Assembly (NCBI GenBank): GCA_029866155.1
Contig: JARWZW010000056.1
Span: 39,884-103,883, forward strand
DNA: 64,000 nucleotides
Origin: Caulobacter sp.
Lineage (GTDB): Bacteria > Pseudomonadota > Alphaproteobacteria > Caulobacterales > Caulobacteraceae
Direction: 5' to 3'
Below, piece by piece: positions 53,313 to 60,734 of the stretch (positions are counted from its first letter, which is position 1; every line of letters starts with the position of its first letter). A model generated the notes under the pieces. That model made no database searches and was not told where the DNA came from. It was given only the letters and a program-made list of their open reading frames with translations. Position numbers and translations under genes: made by a program.

Positions 53313-53505
53313 GAAGGGGGGTTTCATGCTGCGCTGCATGAACGGCCTGTAACGAGATTACAGGAGTTTAATATCGTTAAACGATATGTAATTTGATCGA
53401 AAAGCGATGCGGGCCTATCTCTCTCCTCACGGACGGCGACATCGCCGGCCCCGGTCGGACCCAAGGGGGCTGATCTTCTTTCGCATCGCAACATGGATTT
53501 CTAAC

Positions 53506-53622
53506 ATGACCCTCTCCAACATGACCTCGATCGTCGACCGCGTCGCCGTCGGCCTTGTCTACGCCGCCGTGGTTCTGGCCATGCCCTTCGCCGCCTACAG
53601 CTTCATCGCCCAATCCCTGTAA
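53506..53622 (+). CDS. Small membrane protein (38 aa)
   Basis: The frame MTLSNMTSIVDRVAVGLVYA continues into one hydrophobic helix (AAVVLAMPFAAYSFIAQSL) and ends at TAA. It resembles a single-span membrane microprotein. Two possible ATGs (53506, 53521) exist and neither has a strong Shine-Dalgarno site; the open frame extends left to 53407 but that part is Arg-rich and unlike a protein. AT-rich DNA upstream could hold its promoter. Function unknown. Confidence 0.5.
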   Translation: MTLSNMTSIVDRVAVGLVYAAVVLAMPFAAYSFIAQSL

Positions 53623-53777
53623 TCGGCGGGCTTACCTAATGTGCGCCAGCAAGGCATGTTCGCTGATCCGCCGGATCTGACCGCTGCGGATCGGCGGGCG
53701 CCTTTGACGTCCTGTCGGTGCGCAATCAAGGTTTCCGGGTGAAACCGCCATGAGGGCACAGTCGTGAGGACATATCC

Positions 53778-54308
53778 ATGAGGACTCTGGGACCCGGCTC
53801 GGTGTCGAGCTTCCTGAAGATCATTCTTGATGTGACCTGGTTTGTCCTCTGGGTCGTGATCGGGGCCCTGGCCCTGGCCGCCCTGGCCGCCCTTCTCCTG
53901 AGTTTCAATACCGAGCTGATCAGCAAGATCGAGCTCGAGACCGATATCGGCGACCGCCGCCTGCTCGGACCAGCCCTTGCCTCGGCCCTGCTGGCCGGCG
54001 CCCTCTATATGGGCGGGGTGCTGCTGATCGTCGGCAACCTGCGCCTCATCTTCAAGACCCTGACAGCGGGCGATCCCTTCCATCCGGACAATGTCGGGCG
54101 TCTGCGTCTGGTCGGCCTGATCCTGGCCGGGCTGGAACTGGGCCGTTGGGCCTTCTGGGGCGTGGCCGCCCTGTTGCTGCCCAAGGTCGACCAGGACGGC
54201 GGCGGGCTGAACCTGACCACCTGGTTTTCCGTCATGGTAGTGTTTGTCCTGGCCGAGGTCTTCCGGGAGGGCGCCCGCCTTCGCCAGGAAGCCGAACTGA
54301 CGATTTGA
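53778..54308 (+). CDS. DUF2975 membrane protein
   Basis: A 176-residue protein with four hydrophobic helices: ILDVTWFVLWVVIGALALAAL, ALASALLAGALYMGGVLLIV, LRLVGLILAGLELGRWAFWG and WFSVMVVFVLAEVFREGA. The loop FKTLTAGDPFHPDNVGRLR and the final LAEVFREGARLRQEAELTI are the DUF2975 hallmarks. It is followed 19 bases on by an XRE regulator, a pairing typical of this family (YozG-type), suggesting a membrane signal linked to transcription. Confidence 0.88.
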   Translation: MRTLGPGSVSSFLKIILDVTWFVLWVVIGALALAALAALLLSFNTELISKIELETDIGDRRLLGPALASALLAGALYMGGVLLIVGNLRLIFKTLTAGDPFHPDNVGRLRLVGLILAGLELGRWAFWGVAALLLPKVDQDGGGLNLTTWFSVMVVFVLAEVFREGARLRQEAELTI

Positions 54309-54327
54309 GAGCGCGGAGACCGACCCC

Positions 54328-54579
54328 ATGGCCATTCTCGTGCGACTTGACCGGGTGCTGCTGGAGCGCCGCATGTCCCTGACCGAACTCGCCGACCGGG
54401 TCGGCGTGACCATCGCCAACCTGTCGATCCTCAAGACCGGCAAGGCCCGGGCCATCCGGTTCTCGACCCTGGACGCCCTTTGCCGGGAACTGGGCTGCCA
54501 GCCCGGCGAGATCATTTCCTTCGAGCCGGGGCCCGTCGATTTTGCGGACGAGGACGAGGTGGAGTACGGCGGGGCCTGA
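54328..54579 (+). CDS. XRE-family (YozG-like) transcriptional regulator
   Basis: An 83-residue helix-turn-helix protein: DRVLLERRMSLTELADRVGVTIANLSILKTGKARAIRFSTLDALCRELGC. After FEPGPVD comes an acidic tail. It belongs to the short regulators that accompany DUF2975 proteins. The two genes are 19 bases apart on one strand and are probably one operon; it may sense a signal through its partner. Separate from the downstream trmO gene by 31 bases. Confidence 0.88.
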   Translation: MAILVRLDRVLLERRMSLTELADRVGVTIANLSILKTGKARAIRFSTLDALCRELGCQPGEIISFEPGPVDFADEDEVEYGGA

Positions 54580-54610
54580 CACCGTACCTGTCCGTGAGAG
54601 GAGCCCCCCG

Positions 54611-55072
54611 ATGACGTTTTCAATCGAGGCCATTGGCCATGTTCGCGGCGGCCGCGCCGAGGCGACCGATGACGACTGGGCGGCCAGCCGGGTGCGTATA
54701 TGTCTGGACCCGGCGCGGTTCACGCCCGGCTCCCTGGCCGGACTGGCCGATTTCTCCCATGCCGAGATCATCTTCGTCTTTGACCGGGTGACGGCCGACG
54801 AGATCACCACCACGGCCCGCCATCCCCGGGGCCGCACCGACTGGCCGAAGGTCGGCATCTTCGCCCAGCGCGGCAAGAACCGGCCCAACCGACTGGGTGT
54901 GACGGTCTGTTCCATCATCGCCGTGGAGGGGCTGGACCTGGTGGTCGAGGGGCTGGACGCCATCGACGGCACCCCGGTGGTCGATATCAAGCCGGTCATG
55001 CAGGGGTTCCTCCCCCGGGGCGAGGTGCGGGAGCCCGCCTGGGCGACCGAGATCATGGCGGCCTACTGGTGA
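54611..55072 (+). CDS. trmO: TrmO-family tRNA methyltransferase (TsaA-like)
   Basis: A 153-residue beta-barrel protein. IEAIGHVRGGR opens the family, ARHPRGRTDWPKVGIFAQRG is the SAM-binding region, and KNRPNRLGVTVC is the conserved NRPN-LG motif. TrmO methylates the N6 of t6A37 in tRNA-Thr. It is shorter than E. coli TrmO, which has a C-terminal extension, as in many alphaproteobacteria. GAGGAG lies just upstream of ATG. It overlaps the CoA-transferase start by 4 bases (GTGA). Confidence 0.85.
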   Translation: MTFSIEAIGHVRGGRAEATDDDWAASRVRICLDPARFTPGSLAGLADFSHAEIIFVFDRVTADEITTTARHPRGRTDWPKVGIFAQRGKNRPNRLGVTVCSIIAVEGLDLVVEGLDAIDGTPVVDIKPVMQGFLPRGEVREPAWATEIMAAYW

Positions 55073-56214
55073 GGCGGCCCCTGGAGGGCGTCCGGGTCCT
55101 GACCCTGGAACATTTCGGCGCGGGACCCTACGCCACCCTGCTGATGGCAGAGCTGGGGGCCGAGGTCATCAAGATCGAATCGCTGGAGATGGGCGGCGAC
55201 GCCTCCCGTCCCACCGGCCCCTATCTGCTGGGCGAGCATGACAGCCAGTATTTCCAGACCTTTTCCCGTCACAAGAAGAGCGTCGCCCTGGAGCTGAAGA
55301 CCCCGCAGGGCCGGGCCGATTTCGAACGGCTGGTCGCCTCTGCCGAGGTGGTGGTGGGCAATCTGCGCGGAGATCAACCGGCCAAGCTGGGGATCACCTA
55401 TGAGGCCCTCAAAGGGGTCAACCCGGCCATCGTCTGCGGCCATCTGTCGGCCTATGGCCGGGGCAACAGCCGCGAGGCCTGGCCCGGCTATGACTACCCC
55501 ATGCAGGCCGAATGCGGCCTGATGAGCCTGACCGGCGAGCCTGATGGCCCGCCCGCCCGGATGGGGGTGTCGATCATCGATTTCATGACCGGCTCGACCT
55601 TCGCCTTCGCCGTGGTCAGCGCATTGCTGTCCGCCCGGGCGACCGGGGTGGGCTGTGATGTCGATGTCAGCCTGTTCGACGTGGCCCTGCACCAGCTCAG
55701 CTATCCGGCGGTCTGGGCCATGAACGCCGGCCATCGGACCGAGCGGCTGCCGGGCGGGGCCCATCCCTCGCTTGCGCCGGTCCAGAGGGTGAAGACCCTG
55801 GATGGCTATGGCCAGCTGATGTGCATGACCCAGAAGTTCTGGCTGGACCTCTGCGACCTGGCCGGCCGGCCGGACCTGGCGGCCGATCCGCGGTTCGTTG
55901 ACCTGAAGGCACGGCGGGAGAACCTGGCCGCCCTGACCGCCGAGATCGACGCCCTGTTCGCCAGCCGCAGCAGCGCCGACTGGGCCGCCCTGCTGGGCGG
56001 TCGGGTGCCCTTCGGGCCGGTCAATGACCTGTTCGGGGCCCTGGACAACCCCTTCGTTGTCGAGGTGGCCATGCGGGATGTGGTGGAGCATCCAGACATG
56101 GCGGGCGGGCTCCATATGCTGGCCGCCCCTATCCGCATCGACGGCGAACGGATGCCGGGCCAGAGATCGCCGAAGCTGGGCGAGGACACGGAAGACCTGC
56201 TGGGCGGGGGTTGA
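55069..56214 (+). CDS. CaiB/BaiF-family CoA-transferase
   Basis: A 381-residue class III CoA-transferase. LEGVRVLTLEHFGAGPYATLLMAELGAEVIKIE is the CoA-binding start. The catalytic Asp171 is in GVSIIDFMTGS. These enzymes move CoA between carboxylic acids (formyl-CoA, carnitine, bile-acid types). A length of 381 is normal. It begins at GTG inside the trmO stop. No acyl-CoA ligase or dehydrogenase is adjacent, so the substrate is unknown. A repeat copy follows. Confidence 0.92.
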   Translation: MRRPLEGVRVLTLEHFGAGPYATLLMAELGAEVIKIESLEMGGDASRPTGPYLLGEHDSQYFQTFSRHKKSVALELKTPQGRADFERLVASAEVVVGNLRGDQPAKLGITYEALKGVNPAIVCGHLSAYGRGNSREAWPGYDYPMQAECGLMSLTGEPDGPPARMGVSIIDFMTGSTFAFAVVSALLSARATGVGCDVDVSLFDVALHQLSYPAVWAMNAGHRTERLPGGAHPSLAPVQRVKTLDGYGQLMCMTQKFWLDLCDLAGRPDLAADPRFVDLKARRENLAALTAEIDALFASRSSADWAALLGGRVPFGPVNDLFGALDNPFVVEVAMRDVVEHPDMAGGLHMLAAPIRIDGERMPGQRSPKLGEDTEDLLGGG

Positions 56215-56235
56215 TCGGGGCGGCGGAGGCGGGAT

Positions 56236-56349
56236 TGCGTGCTTCGACACGCGGCTTGCAGCCGCTCCTCAGCATGACGAAAAGTATAAGTGTTTCAATG
56301 AAATCGTCATACTGAGTAGCCTGCGCAGCAGGCGTGTCGAAGCACGCAG
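56236..56349. repeat. GCTTCGACACGC-family repeat, full copy
   Basis: Left stem GCGGCT-TGC-AGCCGC, AT-rich spacer (AAAGTATAAGTGTTTCAATG), right stem GCCTGC-GCA-GCAGGC. It lies in the gap between the CoA-transferase and the fdhD operon. Confidence 0.85.
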
Positions 56350-56427
56350 GATGTTTGCCGGGGCTCTTGCCGCCTCCGACATACAAGACCGGTTCACCCG
56401 CCCTGCTTCCCGGCGTAGTCTGGGTCT

Positions 56428-57240
56428 ATGCTGACCCTTCCTCCTGCCGTCGAGACCCGTTCGGGGCTGCAGTGGCGGCGCGCTGCCGCGCCGGACCTGG
56501 CCATAGACCGGCCCCTGGCCGAGGAGGCCGCCGTCGGGATTCTGTATGACGGCCGGCCCCATGCGGTGCTGATGGCGACGCCGGAGGATGTCGAGGACCT
56601 GGCCGTGGGTTTCACCCTGTCGGAACGGATCGCCAGGGCGGACCAGATCGAGGGAGTCAGTCTCGAGGTGCTGGAGGCCGGAGTCCAGGTGGATATCCGG
56701 CTGACCCCGGAAGGACGCAAGAGCAAGGCCCGGTCCCGGGTCCGGTCCATGGAGGGACGGTCCAGCTGTGGTCTCTGCGGGGTTGAGCGACTGAGCGCAG
56801 CCGTGCGGCCCCTGGGCGCCGTGGCGGCGTCACGCCCGATGTCCCGCCGGGCCATCGAGGCGGCGCTGGACGCCCTGGACGAGGCCCAGACCCTTGGCCG
56901 GCTGACCCGGGCCATGCATGCCGCCGCCTTTGCCGGCCCGGACGGCGCCCTGCTCCTGGTTCGCGAGGATGTCGGCCGCCACAATGCCCTGGACAAGCTG
57001 ATCGGGGCCGTGTCCCGGGCGGGGCTGGATCCGGGCGAGGGGTTTTGTCTGATCACCAGCCGCTGCAGTTATGAAATGGTCGACAAGGCCGCCGTGGCCG
57101 GGTTTCCGGTGCTGGTGGCCATATCGGCGCCCACGGCCCTGGCCATCCGCAAGGCCCAGGAGGCCGGCATCGCCCTGATCGCCCTGGCCCGGGCCGATGG
57201 GGCCGTGCTGTTCACCGGCGCGGAAAGGATCGCATCGTGA
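56428..57240 (+). CDS. fdhD: Formate dehydrogenase accessory sulfurtransferase FdhD
   Basis: A 270-residue protein that moves sulfur from IscS to the molybdenum cofactor of formate dehydrogenases. The active CxxC is Cys114-Gly-Leu-Cys117 (RSSCGLCG), preceded by EDLAVGFTLSERIA. REDVGRHNALDKLIG and SRCSYEMVDKAA complete the family. The gene overlaps the following oxidoreductase by 4 bases, giving a clear functional pair. Confidence 0.95.
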   Translation: MLTLPPAVETRSGLQWRRAAAPDLAIDRPLAEEAAVGILYDGRPHAVLMATPEDVEDLAVGFTLSERIARADQIEGVSLEVLEAGVQVDIRLTPEGRKSKARSRVRSMEGRSSCGLCGVERLSAAVRPLGAVAASRPMSRRAIEAALDALDEAQTLGRLTRAMHAAAFAGPDGALLLVREDVGRHNALDKLIGAVSRAGLDPGEGFCLITSRCSYEMVDKAAVAGFPVLVAISAPTALAIRKAQEAGIALIALARADGAVLFTGAERIAS

Positions 57241-59516
57241 GCCGCAAGGGCAGGGTCAAGGGCGTCAGGCCCTATGACGGTCCGGCCGGGGGCTGGGGCG
57301 CCCTGAAGGCGGTGGCCGGGGCCCTGGCGGACCAGGAGGCCGTCACCGAAGGCGGGACGGCCCTGCTGTCGGCCAACCAGCCGGACGGGTTCGATTGTCC
57401 GGGCTGCGCCTGGCCAGACCCCAAACATACCTCGTCCTTCGAGTTCTGCGAGAACGGGGCCAAGGCCGTGGCCTGGGAAACCACCAGCCGCCGGGCGACA
57501 CCCGAGAAGGTTGGCGAGTTGACGGTCAGCCAGCTCTGGAACTGGAGCGATCATGACCTGGAGGACCTGGGCCGACTGACCGAGCCTCTGCGCTATGACG
57601 TGGCCAGTGACCGCTATGTCCGGGCCGGCTGGGACGAGGCCCTGGGACGGGTCGCCGAGGTCCTGAGCGGCCTCTCCCATCCCGACCAGGCGGAATTCTA
57701 TGCCTCGGGCCGGGCCTCCAACGAAGCGGCCTTCCTGTTCCAGCTGCTGGGCCGTCGGTTTGGCACCAACAATTTCCCCGACTGTTCCAACATGTGCCAT
57801 GAGCCCACCAGCGTCGGCCTGACCGAGCAGCTGGGCCTGGGCAAGGGGTCGGTGACCCTGGAGGATTTCGACCACGCCGACGCGATCTTCAGCTTTGGCC
57901 ACAATCCCGGCACCAACCATCCCCGGATGATGGCGACCCTGCGTGACTGCGCCCGGCGCGGCGCAGCCATCGTGGTGTTCAACCCTCTCAAGGAACGATC
58001 CCTGGAGCGGTTCGCCTCGCCCCAGGACCCGGTGGAGATGGCGACGATGTCCTCCACAGACATCGCATCGCGGTACTATCAGCTGAAGGTTGGCGGCGAT
58101 GTCGCCGTCCTGACCGGCATGATGAAGCTGCTGGTCGAGGCCGGTCAGGTCGACCGGGACTTCATCGATCGCCACACCACAGGCTTTTCAGACCTGGCGG
58201 CCCAGGTCGCCGCCGCCGACTGGGACTGGATCGAGACCCGGTCGGGCCTGGCCCGGGCCGATATCGCCGAGGCTACGGCGATCTTCGCCCGGTCGAAGGC
58301 CGTGATCCTCTGTTACGGCATGGGGGTCACCCAGCATCGTTCCGCCTCCAGCCTGGTTCAGCAACTGGTCAATCTGCTGCTGCTGGGCGGCCATATGGGC
58401 CGGCCAGGCGCCGGGATCTGTCCCCTGCGGGGCCATTCCAACGTCCAGGGCGCCCGCACCGTGGGGGTGACGGAAAAGCCCTCGCCCGGCCTGCTGGCCG
58501 ATCTGGAGCGGGTGTTCGGCTTTGCGCCGCCCGCCGCCCATGGCCATACGGTGTCCGAGGCCATCGAGGCCATGATGGCCGGGACGGCCCGGGCCCTGGT
58601 CTGTCTGGGCGGCAATTTCGCCGTGGCGGCGCCCGATCCGGTCCTGACCTTCCCGGCCCTGAAGCGGCTGGACCTGACGGTCAATATCGCCACCAAGCTG
58701 AACCGCACCCACCTGCTGCATGGCCGCGAGAGCTATATCCTGCCCTGTCTCGGCCGCACCGAGATCGACGTCCAGGCCGGGGGCCGCCAGTCGGTGACGG
58801 TGGAGGACAGCATGTCCATGGTCCATGCCAGCCGGGGCCTCAAGGCCCCGGCCTCGGAACATCTGCGGTCCGAGCCCTGGATCGTCGCGCAGCTGGGCCA
58901 TGGGCTGTTTCCCGGCGATGACCGCATCGACTGGCAGGGGTTGGCCGGCGACTATGACCGGATCCGGGGACTGATCGAGGCGGTGTTTCCCCAGGGTTTC
59001 GCCGACTACAACAATCGCATCCGCACCCCGGGCGGCTTTCGCCTGCCGGTGCCCAGTGGCGAGCGGGTCTGGACCACGGCCAGCGGCCGGGCTGATTTCA
59101 GGCCCTATGTTTCCGACGACGCGGCCATCGACGATCCGGCCCGGGGCGATCCCGAGGTCCTGATCCTGACGACCCTGCGCAGCCATGACCAGTACAACAC
59201 CACCATCTATGGCCTGAACGACCGCTATCGCGGGGTGAAGGGCCGGCGCGACGTGATCTTCGCCCATCCCGACGATCTGGCGGCCCGGGGCCTTGCCGAG
59301 GGCATGCAGGTCGATCTGGTCTGCGCCTTCGACGAGGATGGACAGGTTCGACAGCTGAAAGGCTTCACCGCCGTGGCCATGGACCTGCCCAGAGGATGCC
59401 TGGCGGCCTATTATCCGGAGGCCAATCCCCTGTTGCCCCTGTCGCAGCGCGACCGGCGCAGCGGCACCCCGGCCTACAAGTCCATGCCGGTGCGGATGAG
59501 CCGGGCCGAAGCTTGA
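57237..59516 (+). CDS. FdhF/YdeP-family molybdopterin oxidoreductase
   Basis: A 759-residue molybdopterin enzyme. The N-terminus has C54-x2-C57 (GFDCPGCAWPDPK) and C71 (FEFCENG), a reduced iron-sulfur motif typical of the YdeP branch. NMCHEPTSVGLTEQLG and FGHNPGTNHPRMM, GQVDRDFIDRHTTGF, LLLGGHMGRPGAGICPLRGHSNVQG and ILTTLRSHDQYNTTIYGLNDRYRG are the usual MGD-binding blocks. It is FdhD dependent. Substrate is unproven; the family is linked to acid stress and formate-like oxidation. Starts at GTG overlapping fdhD; ends overlapping mobA (TTGA). Confidence 0.92.
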   Translation: MSRKGRVKGVRPYDGPAGGWGALKAVAGALADQEAVTEGGTALLSANQPDGFDCPGCAWPDPKHTSSFEFCENGAKAVAWETTSRRATPEKVGELTVSQLWNWSDHDLEDLGRLTEPLRYDVASDRYVRAGWDEALGRVAEVLSGLSHPDQAEFYASGRASNEAAFLFQLLGRRFGTNNFPDCSNMCHEPTSVGLTEQLGLGKGSVTLEDFDHADAIFSFGHNPGTNHPRMMATLRDCARRGAAIVVFNPLKERSLERFASPQDPVEMATMSSTDIASRYYQLKVGGDVAVLTGMMKLLVEAGQVDRDFIDRHTTGFSDLAAQVAAADWDWIETRSGLARADIAEATAIFARSKAVILCYGMGVTQHRSASSLVQQLVNLLLLGGHMGRPGAGICPLRGHSNVQGARTVGVTEKPSPGLLADLERVFGFAPPAAHGHTVSEAIEAMMAGTARALVCLGGNFAVAAPDPVLTFPALKRLDLTVNIATKLNRTHLLHGRESYILPCLGRTEIDVQAGGRQSVTVEDSMSMVHASRGLKAPASEHLRSEPWIVAQLGHGLFPGDDRIDWQGLAGDYDRIRGLIEAVFPQGFADYNNRIRTPGGFRLPVPSGERVWTTASGRADFRPYVSDDAAIDDPARGDPEVLILTTLRSHDQYNTTIYGLNDRYRGVKGRRDVIFAHPDDLAARGLAEGMQVDLVCAFDEDGQVRQLKGFTAVAMDLPRGCLAAYYPEANPLLPLSQRDRRSGTPAYKSMPVRMSRAEA

Positions 59517-60100
59517 CGAAGCCGGGCACGGCCGCGGCGTTTCGCCTGGCCGGACTGGTCCTGGCGGGCGGGCGGTCACGCCGCTTCGGGGCGGAGAAGG
59601 CCATGGCGCTGTATCAGGGCCGGCCCATGCTGGACTGGGGTCTTCAGGTCCTGGCGGTCGGCTGTCATCCCCTGGCGGTCAATGCGCCGCCGGGATCGGG
59701 CGCAGCGGATCTGGCCTTGAGCCGTGGACTGGCGATAGTTTCCGATGCGGCCGGCGATCCGGACGGTCCCCTGTCCGGTGTCCTGGCGGGTCTGGTCTGG
59801 GCCCGGGACCAGGGGGCCGTCTGGCTGGCCACGGTTCCCTGCGACATGCCGCAGCTGCCGGATGATCTGGTGGCCCGGCTGGGCCAGGCGGCTGGCGAGG
59901 GGCCCGGGGCCCGGCTGGAGACGGTCGATGGCCGCCAGCCGCTCTGCGCCCTCTGGAACACAGGACTGATCGCGCCCCTGCGCCTGGCCCTGGACGGGGG
60001 ACATCCGCCGGTCTGGGCCTTTCAGGATCAGGCCGGCATGGCGGCGGCGCGGCTGGACGTCACCCTGGCCAATCGCAACCGCCCGGATGATTCGGTTTAG
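59513..60100 (+). CDS. mobA: Molybdenum cofactor guanylyltransferase MobA
   Basis: A 195-residue nucleotidyltransferase that makes the MGD form of the cofactor. The signature LAGGRSRRFGAEKA is at residues 17-30, with DGPLSGVLAGL and PCDMPQLPDDLV following. The start is a TTG overlapping the stop of the oxidoreductase, so the three genes form one coupled operon: a molybdoenzyme with two of its maturation factors. It ends overlapping the convergent coiled-coil gene by 4 bases. Confidence 0.9.
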   Translation: MTKPGTAAAFRLAGLVLAGGRSRRFGAEKAMALYQGRPMLDWGLQVLAVGCHPLAVNAPPGSGAADLALSRGLAIVSDAAGDPDGPLSGVLAGLVWARDQGAVWLATVPCDMPQLPDDLVARLGQAAGEGPGARLETVDGRQPLCALWNTGLIAPLRLALDGGHPPVWAFQDQAGMAAARLDVTLANRNRPDDSV

Positions 60101-60537
60101 GCCGCGCCCAGCGTCCGCAGCCGGTCGATTTCCAGTTCCAGCTCCCGGGCGCGGAGTTCGGTCAGCCGCTCGTAGCGGCGGTCGCTGCGCCAGGTGACGA
60201 TCAGGGTCGAGAGGGCGCCCAGGGCCGTCAGGAGGAAGGTCAGGGCCGATCCGATCATGGCCCAGTCGACGGGCGAGGCCTCGATCGCGGCATCGGCGGC
60301 GCCTTCCAGGGCGGCTGAGGCGATCTCGCCGGTGGCGGTGGCGCCATCCTGGGCCGGGGCCGCCTCGACCGCCTGGATCACCGGCTCCACGGCCACGGCC
60401 AGGGGGTCGGTAGTCTCGACCTGGGCCGGCTTCATCGCCAGCGATCCCGCAAACACCAGGCCGGCCATGGCCATCACCAACAGGACCAGACGTCCCCTGG
60501 AGCGCCGCTCCGGGTCTGAATTGGCTGTCATGCTCAT
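60097..60537 (-). CDS. Hypothetical membrane protein with C-terminal coiled coil
   Basis: A 146-residue protein with two hydrophobic helices (RLVLLVMAMAGLVFAGSLAM and AMIGSALTFLLTALGALSTLI), a long Ala/Glu-rich periplasmic-like linker between, and a charged helical tail (RSDRRYERLTELRARELELEIDRL) likely to form a coiled coil in the cytoplasm. Family not recognised. Its stop overlaps the mobA stop region. Divergent from the PBP gene across about 200 bases. Confidence 0.65.
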   Translation of the reverse strand: MSMTANSDPERRSRGRLVLLVMAMAGLVFAGSLAMKPAQVETTDPLAVAVEPVIQAVEAAPAQDGATATGEIASAALEGAADAAIEASPVDWAMIGSALTFLLTALGALSTLIVTWRSDRRYERLTELRARELELEIDRLRTLGAA

Positions 60538-60734
60538 CGTCCGTTCTCCCCAACGGGTTCAAAACCAGTGACCCCATCTGGCCAGAGGCAAGCTGACCCG
60601 GAGATGAACAGGACCGGTCGGCACGGCGTCTTGCCGTGAAATGGCCGCGATTGGGCCAAGCTAATGGGTGGAGACAGACCGTGCGCTGGGTTAGAAAGGC
60701 GACGGGACACCCAAAACGCAGGCGAACAGAGTTT

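Noticed and set aside
58188..59579. A 463-residue frame antisense to the YdeP-type oxidoreductase
   Set aside because: Shadow frame; the molybdoenzyme motifs on the plus strand are decisive.
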